Positions 46,329 through 55,737 of a stretch of DNA of 64,000 bases are shown here, one piece after another; position 1 is the first letter of the stretch, and every line of letters starts with the position of its first letter. Source of the DNA: Pseudomonas paralcaligenes (lineage in GTDB: Bacteria; Pseudomonadota; Gammaproteobacteria; Pseudomonadales; Pseudomonadaceae); the NCBI RefSeq assembly GCF_019655855.1, contig NZ_BPFX01000016.1, forward strand, positions 62,001 through 126,000, written 5' to 3'. Both the position numbers and the translations under genes were made by a program. Under the pieces are notes generated by a model that had not been told where the DNA came from, did not search any database, and saw nothing but the letters and a program-made list of their open reading frames with translations.

Positions 46329-47335
46329 GCGGCGCGTGCTCCCGGCCAGGCCAGCAGCACGTCGAGCAGGCGGTTGGCGAAGGCCCACTCGTTGTCGTAC
46401 CAGGCCAGCACCTTGACCAGATCGTCGCCCTGCACCCGGGTGTGGTTGAGGTCGACCACGCAGGACACCGGGTAGCCGTTGAAGTCCGCGGACACCAGCG
46501 GCACCTCGTTGCACTCCATCACGCCCGGCGGCAGCCGTTGCGCGGCCTGGCGCAGGAGATCGTCGATCGCCTCGCGACTGGTCGGACGCTCGCTGGTGAA
46601 GGTCAGGTCGAGCAGCGACACGTTGGCGGTCGGCACCCGCACCGCCAGGCCATCCAGGCGCCCCTCCAGCTCCGGCAGTACCAGGCCGATGGTCTTCGCC
46701 GCGCCGGTGGCGGTGGGGATCATCGACAGGGCGGCGGCACGGGCGCGGTAGAGGTCGGCGTGGGTCTTGTCGAGCAGGTTCTGGTCGTTGGTGTAGGCGT
46801 GCACCGTGGTCATCAGGCCCTGGCGGATGCCCACCCCGGCGTGCAGCGCCTGGGCCAGCGGCGCCAGGCAGTTGGTGGTGCAGGAGGCGTTGGAGACGAT
46901 CCGCTGGTCGCCCAGCAGGTGATGGTTGACGCCATAGACCACGGTCAGGTCGGCCGTCTCCAGCGGGTGCGACAGCAGCACCCGCGCCGCGCCGGCGGTC
47001 AGGTGCTGTTCGGCGAGCGCGCGCTTCTTCGACTTGCCGGTGCAGTCCACCACCACGTCCACCGCGAGCTGCCCCCAGGGCAGCTGGGTGAAGTCCTTCT
47101 GGCTGACCAGGCGGATCGGCTGGCCGTCTACCTGCAGGGTGTCGTCGTGCAGCTCGACCTGGCCGCCGAAGCGGCCGAAGGTGGAATCGAAGCGGGTCAG
47201 GTGGGCGAGGGTGGCGAAATCGCCGATCTCGTTGATCGCCTCGATCCGCAGCCGGCTTTGCAGCCCGCGCTCGAACAAGGCACGCAACAGGGCTCGGCCG
47301 ATGCGCCCGTAACCGTTGAGGGCAATACGCAGCAT
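46325..47335 (-). CDS. Erythrose-4-phosphate/glyceraldehyde-3-phosphate dehydrogenase
   Basis: A 336-residue GAPDH-superfamily enzyme. The NAD-binding N-terminus is 'MLRIALNGYGRIGRALLRALF', the active-site cysteine lies in 'SNASCTTNCLAPL', and 'HAYTNDQNLLDKTHADLYRARAAALSMIPT' follows. The 'AINEIGDFATLAHLTRFDSTFGRF' segment has Glu where classical GAPDH has Asp and resembles erythrose-4-phosphate dehydrogenase (Epd), which feeds pyridoxal phosphate synthesis. A secondary GAPDH is the alternative. Nothing adjacent decides between them. Confidence 0.85.
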   Translation of the reverse strand: MLRIALNGYGRIGRALLRALFERGLQSRLRIEAINEIGDFATLAHLTRFDSTFGRFGGQVELHDDTLQVDGQPIRLVSQKDFTQLPWGQLAVDVVVDCTGKSKKRALAEQHLTAGAARVLLSHPLETADLTVVYGVNHHLLGDQRIVSNASCTTNCLAPLAQALHAGVGIRQGLMTTVHAYTNDQNLLDKTHADLYRARAAALSMIPTATGAAKTIGLVLPELEGRLDGLAVRVPTANVSLLDLTFTSERPTSREAIDDLLRQAAQRLPPGVMECNEVPLVSADFNGYPVSCVVDLNHTRVQGDDLVKVLAWYDNEWAFANRLLDVLLAWPGARAA

Positions 47336-47408
47336 GGTGGTTTCCGACTGTCTGGGTTCGCCCTCAGCATAGGCGCCTCCCCAACCCTTCGAAAGCGAGG
47401 CGGGCCGC

Positions 47409-48080
47409 TCAGAGGCTGCGCGCGCCGCCGAAGGAGGCGCAGCCCCGGCGCACCTCGCCGTTCAGGCGCAGCTCGGCGCTGAGGTGCTGCACCGAGCCGC
47501 TCATGCTGTCCACGCAGCGCTGCGGCGTCAGCCACAGCTCCAGGCGATGGTCGTTGGCCTCGCTGCTGAGGCTGAAGCTGCCGCCCGGCAGTTGCTCCTC
47601 CAGGTAGGGCACCGCCAACGGCTCCTGGCCGGGGCGCAGCAGCACCAGGCCGCGTTCGCTCACGCCCAGGCTCCAGTCCGGCTCATTGCCGCTGGCGCGC
47701 AGCAGCAGCCGGTCGAAGCCCGGTTCGTTGCAACCCGGGCCCTCGCCCTGCAGGCGGTAGACCCGGTCCAGCCGCAGCTCGCCGTCGAGCCCCGCCTGCT
47801 GGGTGCCGCGGGACCAACCACGGAGGTCGACGAACAGGCTGTCGTGGCCGTCAGTGAGCAGCTCGCCGGCGTCCCGCAGGGCCTGTGCGCTGCCTTCCCC
47901 GGCGACGGCGATGCGTCGCTGCTCGCCGCAGGGCTGCAGCACCAGCCGCTCGCCTTCGACGGACAACTGGCCCTGCAGGCGCTGGGCCGGGACGACGGGT
48001 TTCGGGTCGTACACCGTGAACAACTGGCAGCCGGCGAACAGCGGCAGCAGGGCGAACAACAGCGAGCGGGCGTGAGGCAT
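47409..48080 (-). CDS. COG3650-like putative lipoprotein
   Basis: A 223-residue exported protein with a lipobox ('PLFAGC'). It has a beta-rich C-terminal half including '[22 protein letters not shown]' and 'ECWxDxMSG'-type residues ('QRCVDSMSG'), a pattern of COG3650 proteins found in Pseudomonas envelopes. AGGAGAG lies six bases before the ATG at 48080. It is divergent from yceH. The function is unknown. Confidence 0.75.
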   Translation of the reverse strand: MPHARSLLFALLPLFAGCQLFTVYDPKPVVPAQRLQGQLSVEGERLVLQPCGEQRRIAVAGEGSAQALRDAGELLTDGHDSLFVDLRGWSRGTQQAGLDGELRLDRVYRLQGEGPGCNEPGFDRLLLRASGNEPDWSLGVSERGLVLLRPGQEPLAVPYLEEQLPGGSFSLSSEANDHRLELWLTPQRCVDSMSGSVQHLSAELRLNGEVRRGCASFGGARSL

Positions 48081-48210
48081 GGTGGCTCTCCTGGCGACAG
48101 CGGCCAACTTACCCAGCCTGGGCGGCCAGCTCAAGCGTCGTGGCCTGCGAGTTTTCAGGAGGCGCCGGGCGTGGCAGGCTAGGCGCCTTCCACATCGCAC
48201 GGGAATGCCC

Positions 48211-48855
48211 ATGTCCAGCGTCACAGAAGACCGCGAACCGCTCAACGCCACCGAGATCCGCATACTCGGCTGCCTGATCGAGAAGCAGGCCACCACCCCG
48301 GAAACCTACCCGCTGACCGTCAACGCCCTGGTCCTGGCCTGCAACCAGAAGACCAGCCGCGAGCCGCTGATGAACCTTACCGAAGGCCAGGTCGGCCAGG
48401 CCCTGCGTGCCCTGGAGGGGCGCGGCTTCACCCGCCTGGTGATGGGTGGCCGCGCCGACCGCTGGGAGCATCGGGTGGACAAGGCACTGCAACTGGTCAA
48501 GCCGCAGCAGACCCTGCTCGGCCTGCTGTTCCTGCGCGGGCCGCAGACCATCAGCGAGCTGCTGACCCGCAGCAACCGCCTGTACCAGTTCGAGGATGCC
48601 GCCGAAGTGCAGCACCAGCTGGAGCGCCTGATCGGCCGCGAACTGGCCTGCCTGCTGCCGCGCCAAAGCGGCCAGCGGGAGGAGCGCTACATGCACCAGC
48701 TCGGCGAGGCCGCTGACCTGGAGGCCCTGCTGGCCGCGCGCCAGAGCGATGCCCCTGCTCCCCGTGGCGGCGCAGACGAAGGCCGCATCGCCGAGCTGGA
48801 GGCGCGCATCGCCGCGCTGGAAGAGCGCCTGGCCCGGCTGGAGGAGCAGGCATGA
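48211..48855 (+). CDS. yceH: DUF480 (YceH) family protein
   Basis: A 214-residue protein of the YceH/DUF480 family with tandem winged-helix domains ('[42 protein letters not shown]' opens the first). A C-terminal coiled coil ('[21 protein letters not shown]') follows. The function is unknown; the fold suggests nucleic-acid binding. The ATG at 48211 matches the usual start; another ATG lies two codons upstream. It overlaps the next gene by four bases. Confidence 0.92.
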   Translation: MSSVTEDREPLNATEIRILGCLIEKQATTPETYPLTVNALVLACNQKTSREPLMNLTEGQVGQALRALEGRGFTRLVMGGRADRWEHRVDKALQLVKPQQTLLGLLFLRGPQTISELLTRSNRLYQFEDAAEVQHQLERLIGRELACLLPRQSGQREERYMHQLGEAADLEALLAARQSDAPAPRGGADEGRIAELEARIAALEERLARLEEQA

Positions 48856-49157
48856 GCCTGCTCGACGCCCTGCGCGGCGCCGACATGCTGCTGATCGACG
48901 GCCTGCACGCCTGGCAGTTCGAGCTGGACGAACAGGCCACCGGCGAGCAGCCGCAGCTCAGCGTCGAGTGCATGGACGGTCGCGTCCGCCGCGTCTGGCA
49001 GTTCAGCGCTGTTGCCGTGGCCGTCGCCGTGGCGACGGACGGAGCCGGCGGATGGCGTATCTACGATGCTGAAGGCGAGCACGAACTGGTCTGCCTCGGT
49101 GCGATCAGCGCGAGCAACGACGATGACGAAGAAGGCGAGCCCGAGCCTGCGTCGTAG
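48852..49157 (+). CDS. Small hypothetical protein (possibly DUF5629)
   Basis: A 101-residue acidic protein, '[23 protein letters not shown]...', ending in an aspartate/glutamate-rich tail. It resembles small Pseudomonas proteins grouped as DUF5629, but I am not certain. The ATGA overlap with yceH shows coupled translation, supporting a real gene. A repeat-rich non-coding region of 610 bases follows. Confidence 0.7.
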   Translation: MSLLDALRGADMLLIDGLHAWQFELDEQATGEQPQLSVECMDGRVRRVWQFSAVAVAVAVATDGAGGWRIYDAEGEHELVCLGAISASNDDDEEGEPEPAS

Positions 49158-49277
49158 GGTTCGCCATGCGCACCGGCAAGTTCCGTACAGGGCCTTGGTG
49201 CGCACGGCGCACCCTACCAACACCGCGACTCCGCTGCGGGAGCGCGGCGTTTTTCATAGCTGTGTACCCGTTATGGG

Positions 49278-49585
49278 TTGTAGTGCCCCGACCCCTTCTG
49301 GGTCCCCGTCTGCGCGGGGATGACGAGGTAGGGGGTGGAGTTTCTAATTTCTTCCGAAACCGTCATTCCCGCGCCGGCGGGAATCCAGGGGCAGGCAACT
49401 GCAGCGCTCAGATAGAGAGGCTTGACCGCGAGCGCGTAGGTTGGGTTTAGCCGCTTGCCGGCGTAACCCACCGTAGTGCCTCAGTCGATTGCGCTGGTGG
49501 GTCACGGCCTGTGGCCTAACCCACCCCGCGGGTTCTCCAGGCAGGCCGTTTTCGCAGGGCAGCTGTAGCGTCTGCAACACGCAAC
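49278..49585 (+). repeat. Composite intergenic repeat, copy A
   Basis: About 308 bases, running from 'TTGTAGTGCCC' to 'GTAGCGTCTGCAACACG'. A second copy in the same orientation lies at 57457-57752. Conserved blocks include 'GGGTCCCCG..TGCGCGGGGATGAC', 'CCGTCATTCCCGCG', 'CAGATAGAG.GGCTTGACCGCG' and 'CAGGGCAGCTGTAGCGTC'. The first two blocks are inverted REP-like hairpins. There is no coding capacity. The rest of the gap (49158-49768) contains related short motifs and one REP pair. Confidence 0.85.
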
Positions 49586-49638
49586 AGGGGCATAGCCTTT
49601 TTCATAGCTATGTCCCCGTTAAATCTTGCATACCTTCC

Positions 49639-49702
49639 TTGTGGGAGCGGATTTATCCGCGATTTTCGCGGCCAATCGGAATGCCCCCAAGCGCTCCCAC
49701 AA
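49639..49702. repeat. REP pair (REPIN-like) with GTGGGAGCG ends
   Basis: TTGTGGGAGCG (49639-49649) is mirrored exactly by CGCTCCCACAA (49692-49702), with smaller inner hairpins such as CGCGATTTTCGCG. This is the form of mirrored REP doublets common in Pseudomonas intergenic DNA. It lies downstream of the TonB receptor gene and may affect its transcript end. Confidence 0.75.
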
Positions 49703-49768
49703 AAGCAGGATTGCGCCACCAATACGCAACGGGCCATAGCCTTTTTCATGACCCGGAGAGCCTGGGCG

Positions 49769-52096
49769 TCAGAATCGCAGCTGAACGCTCAGGTTGGCCG
49801 TGCGGCGGTCGCCGACGTAGTCCACGCCGAGCTGGTCGCTGGCGGTGATGTAGCGGCGGTCGAAGGCGTTGCGCAGTTCGCCGACCACCAGCAGGTTGTC
49901 CTGCTCGTAGCCCAGCCTCAGGTTGGTCAGGCTGTGGGAACCGATCCGCTGGTCACGGGCGTTGAGGGTCGAGCCGGTGCTGTAGTACCAGTCCTTGTAG
50001 CTCAGGTCGCCGCCGGCGAACCAGTGGTCGGCGAAGCGGTAGGTGACTTCCAGCGAGCCCGACCACTGTGGTGCCTCGGGGAAGCGGTTGCCCTTGTGCT
50101 CCGGGTGCTGGGTCAGCTCGGTGCGCAGCCAGCCGACCGCGGTGCGGATGTCCAGGTTGTGCAGCGGCGTGGCCTCCAGGCTCAACTCAGCGCCGTAGGC
50201 CTCGGCCTTGCCGATGTTGCGGGTGACCGCGCAGGGCATTGGCACGCCGTTGTTGTCGCAGAAGCCGGTGGCGGTGTGCTGCATGTCGCTCCAGTCGTAG
50301 TAGAACAGGTTGCCGTTCAGGCGCAGGCGGTCGTCCAGCCAGTGGCTGCGCGAGGCCAGTTCGTAGGACCAGAGGTGCTCGGGATCGACCTCGAAGGCTT
50401 CCCGGGACTGCGGGTTGCGCTCGATGAAGCCGCTGCGGTAGCCCTTGGTCGCCGTCAGCGCGAGCCGGTGGTTTTCGGCCAACTGGTAGGCCAGGCCCAG
50501 CTTGGGCAGCAGCGCGTCGAAGCGGGTATCGCCGGTGAACGGGGCATCGGTCTGGCGGTTGAGGAAGTCGTAGTCGTGCTTCTCGTATTCGTAGCGCAGG
50601 CCGGCCAGCAGGCTCAGGCGCGTGGTTAGGCTGTACTCCAGGTCGCTGTAGGCCGCCAGGTTGTCGCGGTCCAGCTGGTCCTCCAGGCTCTGCAGCTGCA
50701 AGTAGTCGGTGCCGAGCAGGTATTTCATCTCCGAGTCCACGCTGTGGCGCAGGCGGCCGTAGAACACGCCGAACAGGCCGGAGAGGCGGTCGTCGGCGTG
50801 GCCGACGCGCAGGCGCAGGTCCTGGGTCAGGTCGCGGTCTTCGCGCAGCTCGTCGCGGACGAACACGTTGGTCGGCGTGTCGAAGTGGGTCCGGGTCTCG
50901 GTGAAGGTGGTGGTGCTTTCCAGCGTCAGCCGGTCGCTCAGCGGATAGCGCACGTCGAGCACATGGTTGTCGACCTCGTTGAGGCGGGTCTCCAGCCAGT
51001 GATACTCGGAGCTGTTCATCACGTAGCGGCGATGGCGGACGTCGGTGGTCGAGGTGATAGCCGGGTCGTCCTTGCCCCGTGCGAAGCCGTACTGGATGGA
51101 CAGGCCGGGAACGAACGACGGCGTGTACAGCAGCTTGGCCCGGCCCTGCCAGTATTCCCCTTCCTGCAGGTACTGCAGTTCGTCCAGGTTGTAGCGGATG
51201 CCTTTCTCTTCCCACAGCTTCTCGCCGGCCAGGCGGAAGGACAGGTCGTCCGTCAGCGGGCCGGACAGCATCACGGCCTCGTCGTGGCTGTGGCCCGAGC
51301 CGAGGGAGGCGCGGGCGGCGCCTTCCCAGTAGGGCGTCGGGTCGTTGGTCTTGACCACCACGGCGCCGGCCATGGCGTTGCGCCCGAGGGTGGTCTGCGG
51401 GCCGCGCAGCACTTCCAGCTGCTGCACGTCCCACAGGCCGCGCAGGCCCCGGCGCACGCCTTCCAGGGACTGGGGCGCGCCGTCGATGTACAGGGTGCTG
51501 AGGGGCGCCTGGTTGCCGTCGGCGCCCCACAGACCCTCGGAGTTGATGCCGCGAATGGTGAAGCCGTTGTTGTTGCCCCGGCTGGGCGAGGCGTTGACGT
51601 TGGGCAGCAGGCGGAAGCTCTCGCGCATGTCGCGGATGCGGCCGGTCTCGATGCGCTGCTGGTCGATCACGCTGACGCTGGCGGGGTTGTCGTCGACGCT
51701 GCGCAGGCTCTTGTCGCCGTAGATGGTCAGCGAGTCCAGCTCCAGTGCCTTGGGCGCGTCCTCGATCTCTTGCAGCAGGAAGTGCCGGTCGTCCTGGCGC
51801 ACCGCCCGCAGGCCGGAGCCTTCCAGCAGCCTGGCCAGCGCTTCCTCGGGCGCGAATGAGCCCTGCAGGCCTGGGCTGTGCAGGCCGCGGACCCGTTCGC
51901 TGGCCATCATGACGCTCAGGTCGCTGTCGCGGGCGAAGTGGTCGAGCGCCTGGCTCAGACTGCCGGCCGGAATCGAGTAGTGGCGCGGCGCCTGGTCGGC
52001 CTGGGTTCGCTCGGCCAGCGCCACGGGCGCGAGGCTCGGTATGGCGAGGCCGATGAGGGCGGCGAGCAGTAGCTTGTGGTGGGTGAGGGCGGGCAT
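49769..52096 (-). CDS. TonB-dependent receptor with STN domain (FecA-like)
   Basis: A 775-residue outer-membrane receptor. The signal peptide ends near 'PVALAERT', the STN domain spans about residues 38-108, and a TonB-box-like 'LTIYGDK' lies near 122-128. The plug contains 'NGFTIRGINSEGLWGADGNQAPLSTLYIDG' and 'LEVLRGPQTTLGRNAMAGAVVV', and the barrel ends in phenylalanine ('VQLRF'). Together with the FecR and FecI genes just upstream it forms a cell-surface signalling system: ligand binding signals through STN to FecR and releases the sigma factor. The ligand is unknown. Confidence 0.93.
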   Translation of the reverse strand: MPALTHHKLLLAALIGLAIPSLAPVALAERTQADQAPRHYSIPAGSLSQALDHFARDSDLSVMMASERVRGLHSPGLQGSFAPEEALARLLEGSGLRAVRQDDRHFLLQEIEDAPKALELDSLTIYGDKSLRSVDDNPASVSVIDQQRIETGRIRDMRESFRLLPNVNASPSRGNNNGFTIRGINSEGLWGADGNQAPLSTLYIDGAPQSLEGVRRGLRGLWDVQQLEVLRGPQTTLGRNAMAGAVVVKTNDPTPYWEGAARASLGSGHSHDEAVMLSGPLTDDLSFRLAGEKLWEEKGIRYNLDELQYLQEGEYWQGRAKLLYTPSFVPGLSIQYGFARGKDDPAITSTTDVRHRRYVMNSSEYHWLETRLNEVDNHVLDVRYPLSDRLTLESTTTFTETRTHFDTPTNVFVRDELREDRDLTQDLRLRVGHADDRLSGLFGVFYGRLRHSVDSEMKYLLGTDYLQLQSLEDQLDRDNLAAYSDLEYSLTTRLSLLAGLRYEYEKHDYDFLNRQTDAPFTGDTRFDALLPKLGLAYQLAENHRLALTATKGYRSGFIERNPQSREAFEVDPEHLWSYELASRSHWLDDRLRLNGNLFYYDWSDMQHTATGFCDNNGVPMPCAVTRNIGKAEAYGAELSLEATPLHNLDIRTAVGWLRTELTQHPEHKGNRFPEAPQWSGSLEVTYRFADHWFAGGDLSYKDWYYSTGSTLNARDQRIGSHSLTNLRLGYEQDNLLVVGELRNAFDRRYITASDQLGVDYVGDRRTANLSVQLRF

Positions 52097-52162
52097 GGCA
52101 GATCCTTTTTCGTTCTGTTTGCCTGTTTCACACGCGAAAGGGAAAAAGGTGCCAGACGATGT

Positions 52163-53116
52163 TCAGGCGGCCTCGACCACCACCCAGTAGCGACTGCGGA
52201 AACGCACCGCGACCGGCAGGATAGCGGCCAGGCCGCGCAGGATCGCGTCGGTGTCGTCCAGGCGGAAGCTGCCCGACAGCCTCAGGTCGGCGACCTCCGG
52301 CGCGCAGCGCAGGAAGCCCGGGCGATGTCGCTCCAGTTCGGCGAGGAACCGGCCCAGCGGCATCTCGTCGGCGTACAGCCGCCCCTCGGTCCAGGCGTCC
52401 GTGTGCAGCGGCAGGGCCTCGACGGGCCAGGCGCGGTGTGCGCTGAAGCTGACCTGGTAGCCCTGTTCGACCCGCAGGGGCGGAGCGCCGGCAGCGGCCA
52501 GGCGCACCTCGACGGCGTGCTCCAGCACGCCCAGCCGGGTGTGGTCGTCGGTTCGGCGGACATCGAAGCGGGTGCCCAGGGCGCGCATCGCTCCGTGCTC
52601 GGTGACGACGACGAAGGGGCGGCGCAGCGGGTCCGCCGTGGTGATGACGAGAATCTCGCCGTCGATCAGCTCGACGCTGCGCTGGTTCTCGTCGAAGTGG
52701 AGGTTGAGCCGCGTGTCGCTGTTCATGTGCAGCAGGGAGCCGTCCGGCAGCGTCAGCCGTCGCCGCTCGCCCTTGGCCGTGCGTTCCTGCGCCGACCAGC
52801 GCTGGCCCTGGGTGGTCCAGGCCAGGCCGCCGGCGCCGCCTGCCAGGAGCAGCAGGGAGAGCACCTTCAGCGCATGGCGGCGCGCTTCGACAGGGGCGTC
52901 CAGGGTGGCGAGGGCGGCTGGGCCGGGGACGCTGTCGAGCATGCCGCAGAGCTTCTCGGCCCGTTGCCAGGCGTGGCGGTGGCGGATGTCCCGCTCGTAC
53001 CAGCGCCGCCAGTCGGCGAGCAGCGTTTCCGCCACCGGCTGTTCCTGCAGCGCCAGGTACCAGCGGGCGGCCTCCAGCGCGATCTCCGGGGTGAGGGTTT
53101 CGTCGGCGCGGCTCAT
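52163..53116 (-). CDS. fecR: FecR-type anti-sigma factor
   Basis: A 317-residue membrane regulator. An N-terminal cytoplasmic DUF4880-type domain ('ALEAARWYLALQEQPVAETLLADWRRWYERDIRHRHAWQR' region) precedes one helix at about residues 84-100. The periplasmic FecR domain contains 'LTLPDGSLLHMNSDTRLNLHFDENQRSVELIDGEILV'. It passes the receptor signal to the sigma factor encoded just before it. The ATG at 53116 overlaps the fecI stop by four bases. The receptor gene follows after 66 bases. Confidence 0.92.
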   Translation of the reverse strand: MSRADETLTPEIALEAARWYLALQEQPVAETLLADWRRWYERDIRHRHAWQRAEKLCGMLDSVPGPAALATLDAPVEARRHALKVLSLLLLAGGAGGLAWTTQGQRWSAQERTAKGERRRLTLPDGSLLHMNSDTRLNLHFDENQRSVELIDGEILVITTADPLRRPFVVVTEHGAMRALGTRFDVRRTDDHTRLGVLEHAVEVRLAAAGAPPLRVEQGYQVSFSAHRAWPVEALPLHTDAWTEGRLYADEMPLGRFLAELERHRPGFLRCAPEVADLRLSGSFRLDDTDAILRGLAAILPVAVRFRSRYWVVVEAA

Positions 53117-53649
53117 GGTTCCATGGCCAGGATGCAGTGGGCCAGCGCCTGGGCGACGTAGCGCTTGACGCTGCGTTCGCTGACGCCGAGGCGCTCGGCG
53201 ATCCGCGCATAGCCGAGGCCCTCCAGCTGGGCCAGCAGGAAGGCGCTGCGCACCTTGCCGGGCAGAGCGTCCAGCAGCAGGTCTATCTTCAACAGGGTCT
53301 CGATGATCTGCAGGCGTTCCTCGGGCGAGGGCGCCTGCAACTGCGGTTGCTGTGCCAGCACGCCCAGGTAGGCGGCCTCCAGGGCGCGCCGGCGCTGCAG
53401 GTTGGACATCAGGCGCTTGGCGACCAGGGTGAGATAGGAGCGCGGCTCCTGCAGCTGCCAGCCGCCTTGCTTCTCGCGGCTGTGCTCGGGTGCGGTGAGC
53501 AGGCGCAGGAAGGTGTCGTGGGCGATGTCCGCGGCATCGCTGTGGTTGCCCAGGCGCGACTGCAGCCATTTCTGTAGCCAGCTCCGGTGCAGGCGGTACA
53601 GGTGCTCCAGCTGGCGAACGGCGGGGTCGGGCTGTGTCAGTAGGGTCAT
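53113..53649 (-). CDS. fecI: ECF sigma factor, FecI-like
   Basis: A 178-residue extracytoplasmic-function sigma factor with region 2 ('LGNHSDAADIAHDTFLRLL') and region 4 ('LDALPGKVRSAFLLAQLEGLGYARIAERLGVSERSVKRYVAQAL'). It should transcribe the downstream receptor gene when released by FecR. A possible Fur box lies upstream of the start, consistent with iron control. The length is typical of iron-starvation sigma factors. Confidence 0.94.
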   Translation of the reverse strand: MTLLTQPDPAVRQLEHLYRLHRSWLQKWLQSRLGNHSDAADIAHDTFLRLLTAPEHSREKQGGWQLQEPRSYLTLVAKRLMSNLQRRRALEAAYLGVLAQQPQLQAPSPEERLQIIETLLKIDLLLDALPGKVRSAFLLAQLEGLGYARIAERLGVSERSVKRYVAQALAHCILAMEP

Positions 53650-53691
53650 AACGCTCGCTGTTCCCGGGCGCGGTTTTCTGGGGAAGTGCTG

Positions 53692-53714
53692 CTATTGAGA
53701 ATTGTTATTGATTG
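53692..53714 (-). promoter_or_regulatory. Possible Fur box before fecI
   Basis: An A/T-rich stretch, CTATTGAGAATTG followed by TTATTGATTG, lies about 45 bases upstream of the fecI start. It contains imperfect copies of the GATAAT-like Fur hexamer (GAGAAT, TTATTG, ATTG). It stands out in G+C-rich DNA and is where iron-starvation sigma genes carry Fur sites. Confidence 0.45.
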
Positions 53715-53768
53715 TGCGGCGAGCATGCAAGGTGATTGTCGGCCCGGCCGCGACGAGGAGGAGAGGAG

Positions 53769-54161
53769 ATGATCCGCTGCAAGCGAGTCTATGAGCCCGT
53801 CGAGGAGGCGGACGGGCAGAGGGTGCTGGTCGACCGCCTGTGGCCGCGCGGCTGCCGCAAGGACGGCCTGGCGCTGGCGGCCTGGCTCAAGGAGGTGGCG
53901 CCGTCGGACGCCCTGCGCAAGGCCTTCGGCCACGACCCCGTGCTGTTCGACGACTTCCGCCAGCGCTACCGCGCCGAACTGGCCGGCCACCCCGAGCACT
54001 GGCAGGGACTGCTGGAGATGGCGGAGAAGGGCACCCTGACCCTGCTGTACGCCGCCCGCGACGAACGCTGCAACAACGCCCAGGTGCTCGCCGAATTCCT
54101 CGAGGACGAACTGGACCGGCGCGGGCCGTCCAGTTCGCCGGTGTGCTACGCCAGGGACTAG
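53769..54161 (+). CDS. DUF488 family protein
   Basis: A 130-residue protein with the DUF488 signature: 'RVYEPVEEADGQRVLVDRLWPRG', 'LAAWLKEVAPSDALRKAFGHDP' and 'GTLTLLYAARDERCNNAQVLAEFL'. The family is widespread and uncharacterised. GAGGAGAGGAG precedes the ATG at 53769. It is divergent from fecI and convergent with the M48 protease gene. Confidence 0.9.
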   Translation: MIRCKRVYEPVEEADGQRVLVDRLWPRGCRKDGLALAAWLKEVAPSDALRKAFGHDPVLFDDFRQRYRAELAGHPEHWQGLLEMAEKGTLTLLYAARDERCNNAQVLAEFLEDELDRRGPSSSPVCYARD

Positions 54162-54202
54162 GGGGTGTTGCCGTTTCGCCGCGACCGCAACGTAGCCAGG
54201 CT

Positions 54203-55639
54203 CTATCGCATCATCTTGTCCAGCGCGCGTTTCTCTTCCGCCAGCTCCTGCTGGCGCGCGTCGATCCGCGAGGCCAGGGGGAAGTTGCTGCTGGCGCGGC
54301 GCTTGGCCAGGTCGAGCTGCTGCAGGGCCTGGTCGTAGTCGCCGACCAGGGCGAAGTATTCGGCGCGCGCCTGGTGCAGGCCGACGATGTGGCGGTTGAG
54401 GCCGCGCACTTCCGCCACCTGATACCACACGTCCGGGTCGTTGCCGCGCCGCTTGAGCAGGGCGTCCAGCGCCGCCTCGGCTTCCTGGTTCTGGTTCTGC
54501 TTGAGCATCAGGTCGATGCGCGCCTGCTCCAGGGGGTAGCTGTCCGGGTACAGGCCGCGCAGGCGGTCGACCCGCTGGCGGGCGTCGGCCAGGCGGCTGG
54601 CGGCCTCGTCCAGATCGACCATGGCCAGGTTGTAGGTGAGATTGTCGGGTTCCTTGCCCAGCAATTCGCCCAGCTCCTTGCGCGCCTCGTTCAGACGGCC
54701 ACCCTTGATCTGGGCGATGGCCAGGCCGTAGCGGGCGGCGTCCAGCTTGGGGTTGCTGTCGAGCATGGCGCGGAAGCGCTTGGCGGCGATGCCGGGCGTT
54801 TCCTCGAAGATCAGCTGCACGCGGGCGCGCATCAGCTGGTAGCGCAGGCTGTCTTCCACGCCCTTGGACGGGTACTGCTCGGCGCGGTTGCGGGTGTCGG
54901 CGATGCGCGACTCGGTCACCGGGTGGGTGAGGAGGAATTCCGGCGGCTTGGAGTCGTAGCGGTACTGGCGCATCAGGCGCTCGAACATGCTCGGCATGGC
55001 GCGCGGGTCGTAGCCAGCCTTCTCCAGGTTGAGCAGGCCGATACGGTCCGCCTCCTGCTCGTTCTGCCGGGAGAAGCGGCGCTGCTCCTGGATGGCTGCC
55101 GCCTGGGTCGACATGATCGCGGCCATGCCCGCGTCGCCGGCGCCGGCCGCCGCAGCGACGATGCCGGCCAGCATCGCGGCCATCATCGGCACCTGCATGC
55201 GCTGCTGGGCTTCCAGGCCGCGGGCGAAGTGGCGCTGGGAAAGGTGCGCCAGTTCGTGGGCCATGACCGAGGCGTACTCGGCCTCGGTCTGCGCGTTCAG
55301 CAGCAGGCCGCCGTTGACCCCGACAATCCCGCCAGGCGCGGCGAAGGCGTTGAGCTGCGGGCTGTTGAGCAGGATGAACTCCAGGCGCCGGTCTTCCAGC
55401 TGGCTGGTTTCCGCCAGGCGGTAGACGCTGGACTCCACGTAGTCCTTGATAAGCGGGTCGGACAGTTGCGCGACCTGGCCGCGCAACACGCTGAGCCAGG
55501 CGCGGCCGAGGCGGTGCTCCTGCTCCGGCGAGACGATGGAAGAGCTGGCGTCGCCCAGCGAGGGCAGATCGCTGGCGCCGACCGGCACGGCGAGGCAGGC
55601 GCAGGCGAGGGCGAACAGGGAAGGGCGCAGAAGATTCAT
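54203..55639 (-). CDS. bepA: Periplasmic M48 metalloprotease with TPR domain (BepA-like)
   Basis: A 478-residue exported protease. The signal peptide ends near 'VPVGASDLP', the zinc motif 'HELAH' is at residues 128-132, and the third ligand lies in 'NEQEADRIGLLNLEKAGYDP'. A C-terminal TPR-like half (about 275-478) is rich in paired helices. BepA/YfgC proteins check outer-membrane protein assembly by degrading stalled LptD. The ATG at 55639 is chosen because the signal peptide follows directly. It is divergent from tusA. Confidence 0.92.
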   Translation of the reverse strand: MNLLRPSLFALACACLAVPVGASDLPSLGDASSSIVSPEQEHRLGRAWLSVLRGQVAQLSDPLIKDYVESSVYRLAETSQLEDRRLEFILLNSPQLNAFAAPGGIVGVNGGLLLNAQTEAEYASVMAHELAHLSQRHFARGLEAQQRMQVPMMAAMLAGIVAAAAGAGDAGMAAIMSTQAAAIQEQRRFSRQNEQEADRIGLLNLEKAGYDPRAMPSMFERLMRQYRYDSKPPEFLLTHPVTESRIADTRNRAEQYPSKGVEDSLRYQLMRARVQLIFEETPGIAAKRFRAMLDSNPKLDAARYGLAIAQIKGGRLNEARKELGELLGKEPDNLTYNLAMVDLDEAASRLADARQRVDRLRGLYPDSYPLEQARIDLMLKQNQNQEAEAALDALLKRRGNDPDVWYQVAEVRGLNRHIVGLHQARAEYFALVGDYDQALQQLDLAKRRASSNFPLASRIDARQQELAEEKRALDKMMR

Positions 55640-55737
55640 GCACTGGGCTCTTGGTCGAAAGGCTCTACTGTAGCCGCCCCGCCGCTCTGCGTGCCAGGGT
55701 TGTGCGGTATCCTTGCCGGCCTGCAAGGAGACTGCCC

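Noticed and set aside
49249..49750. TTTTTCAT strings matching the reported Tn4371 attachment core
   Set aside because: The strings belong to short repeats around the composite repeat, 20 kb from the conjugation module, and no integrase or element end is nearby. Another match after the recX terminator (about 32195) is explained by the terminator T-run.
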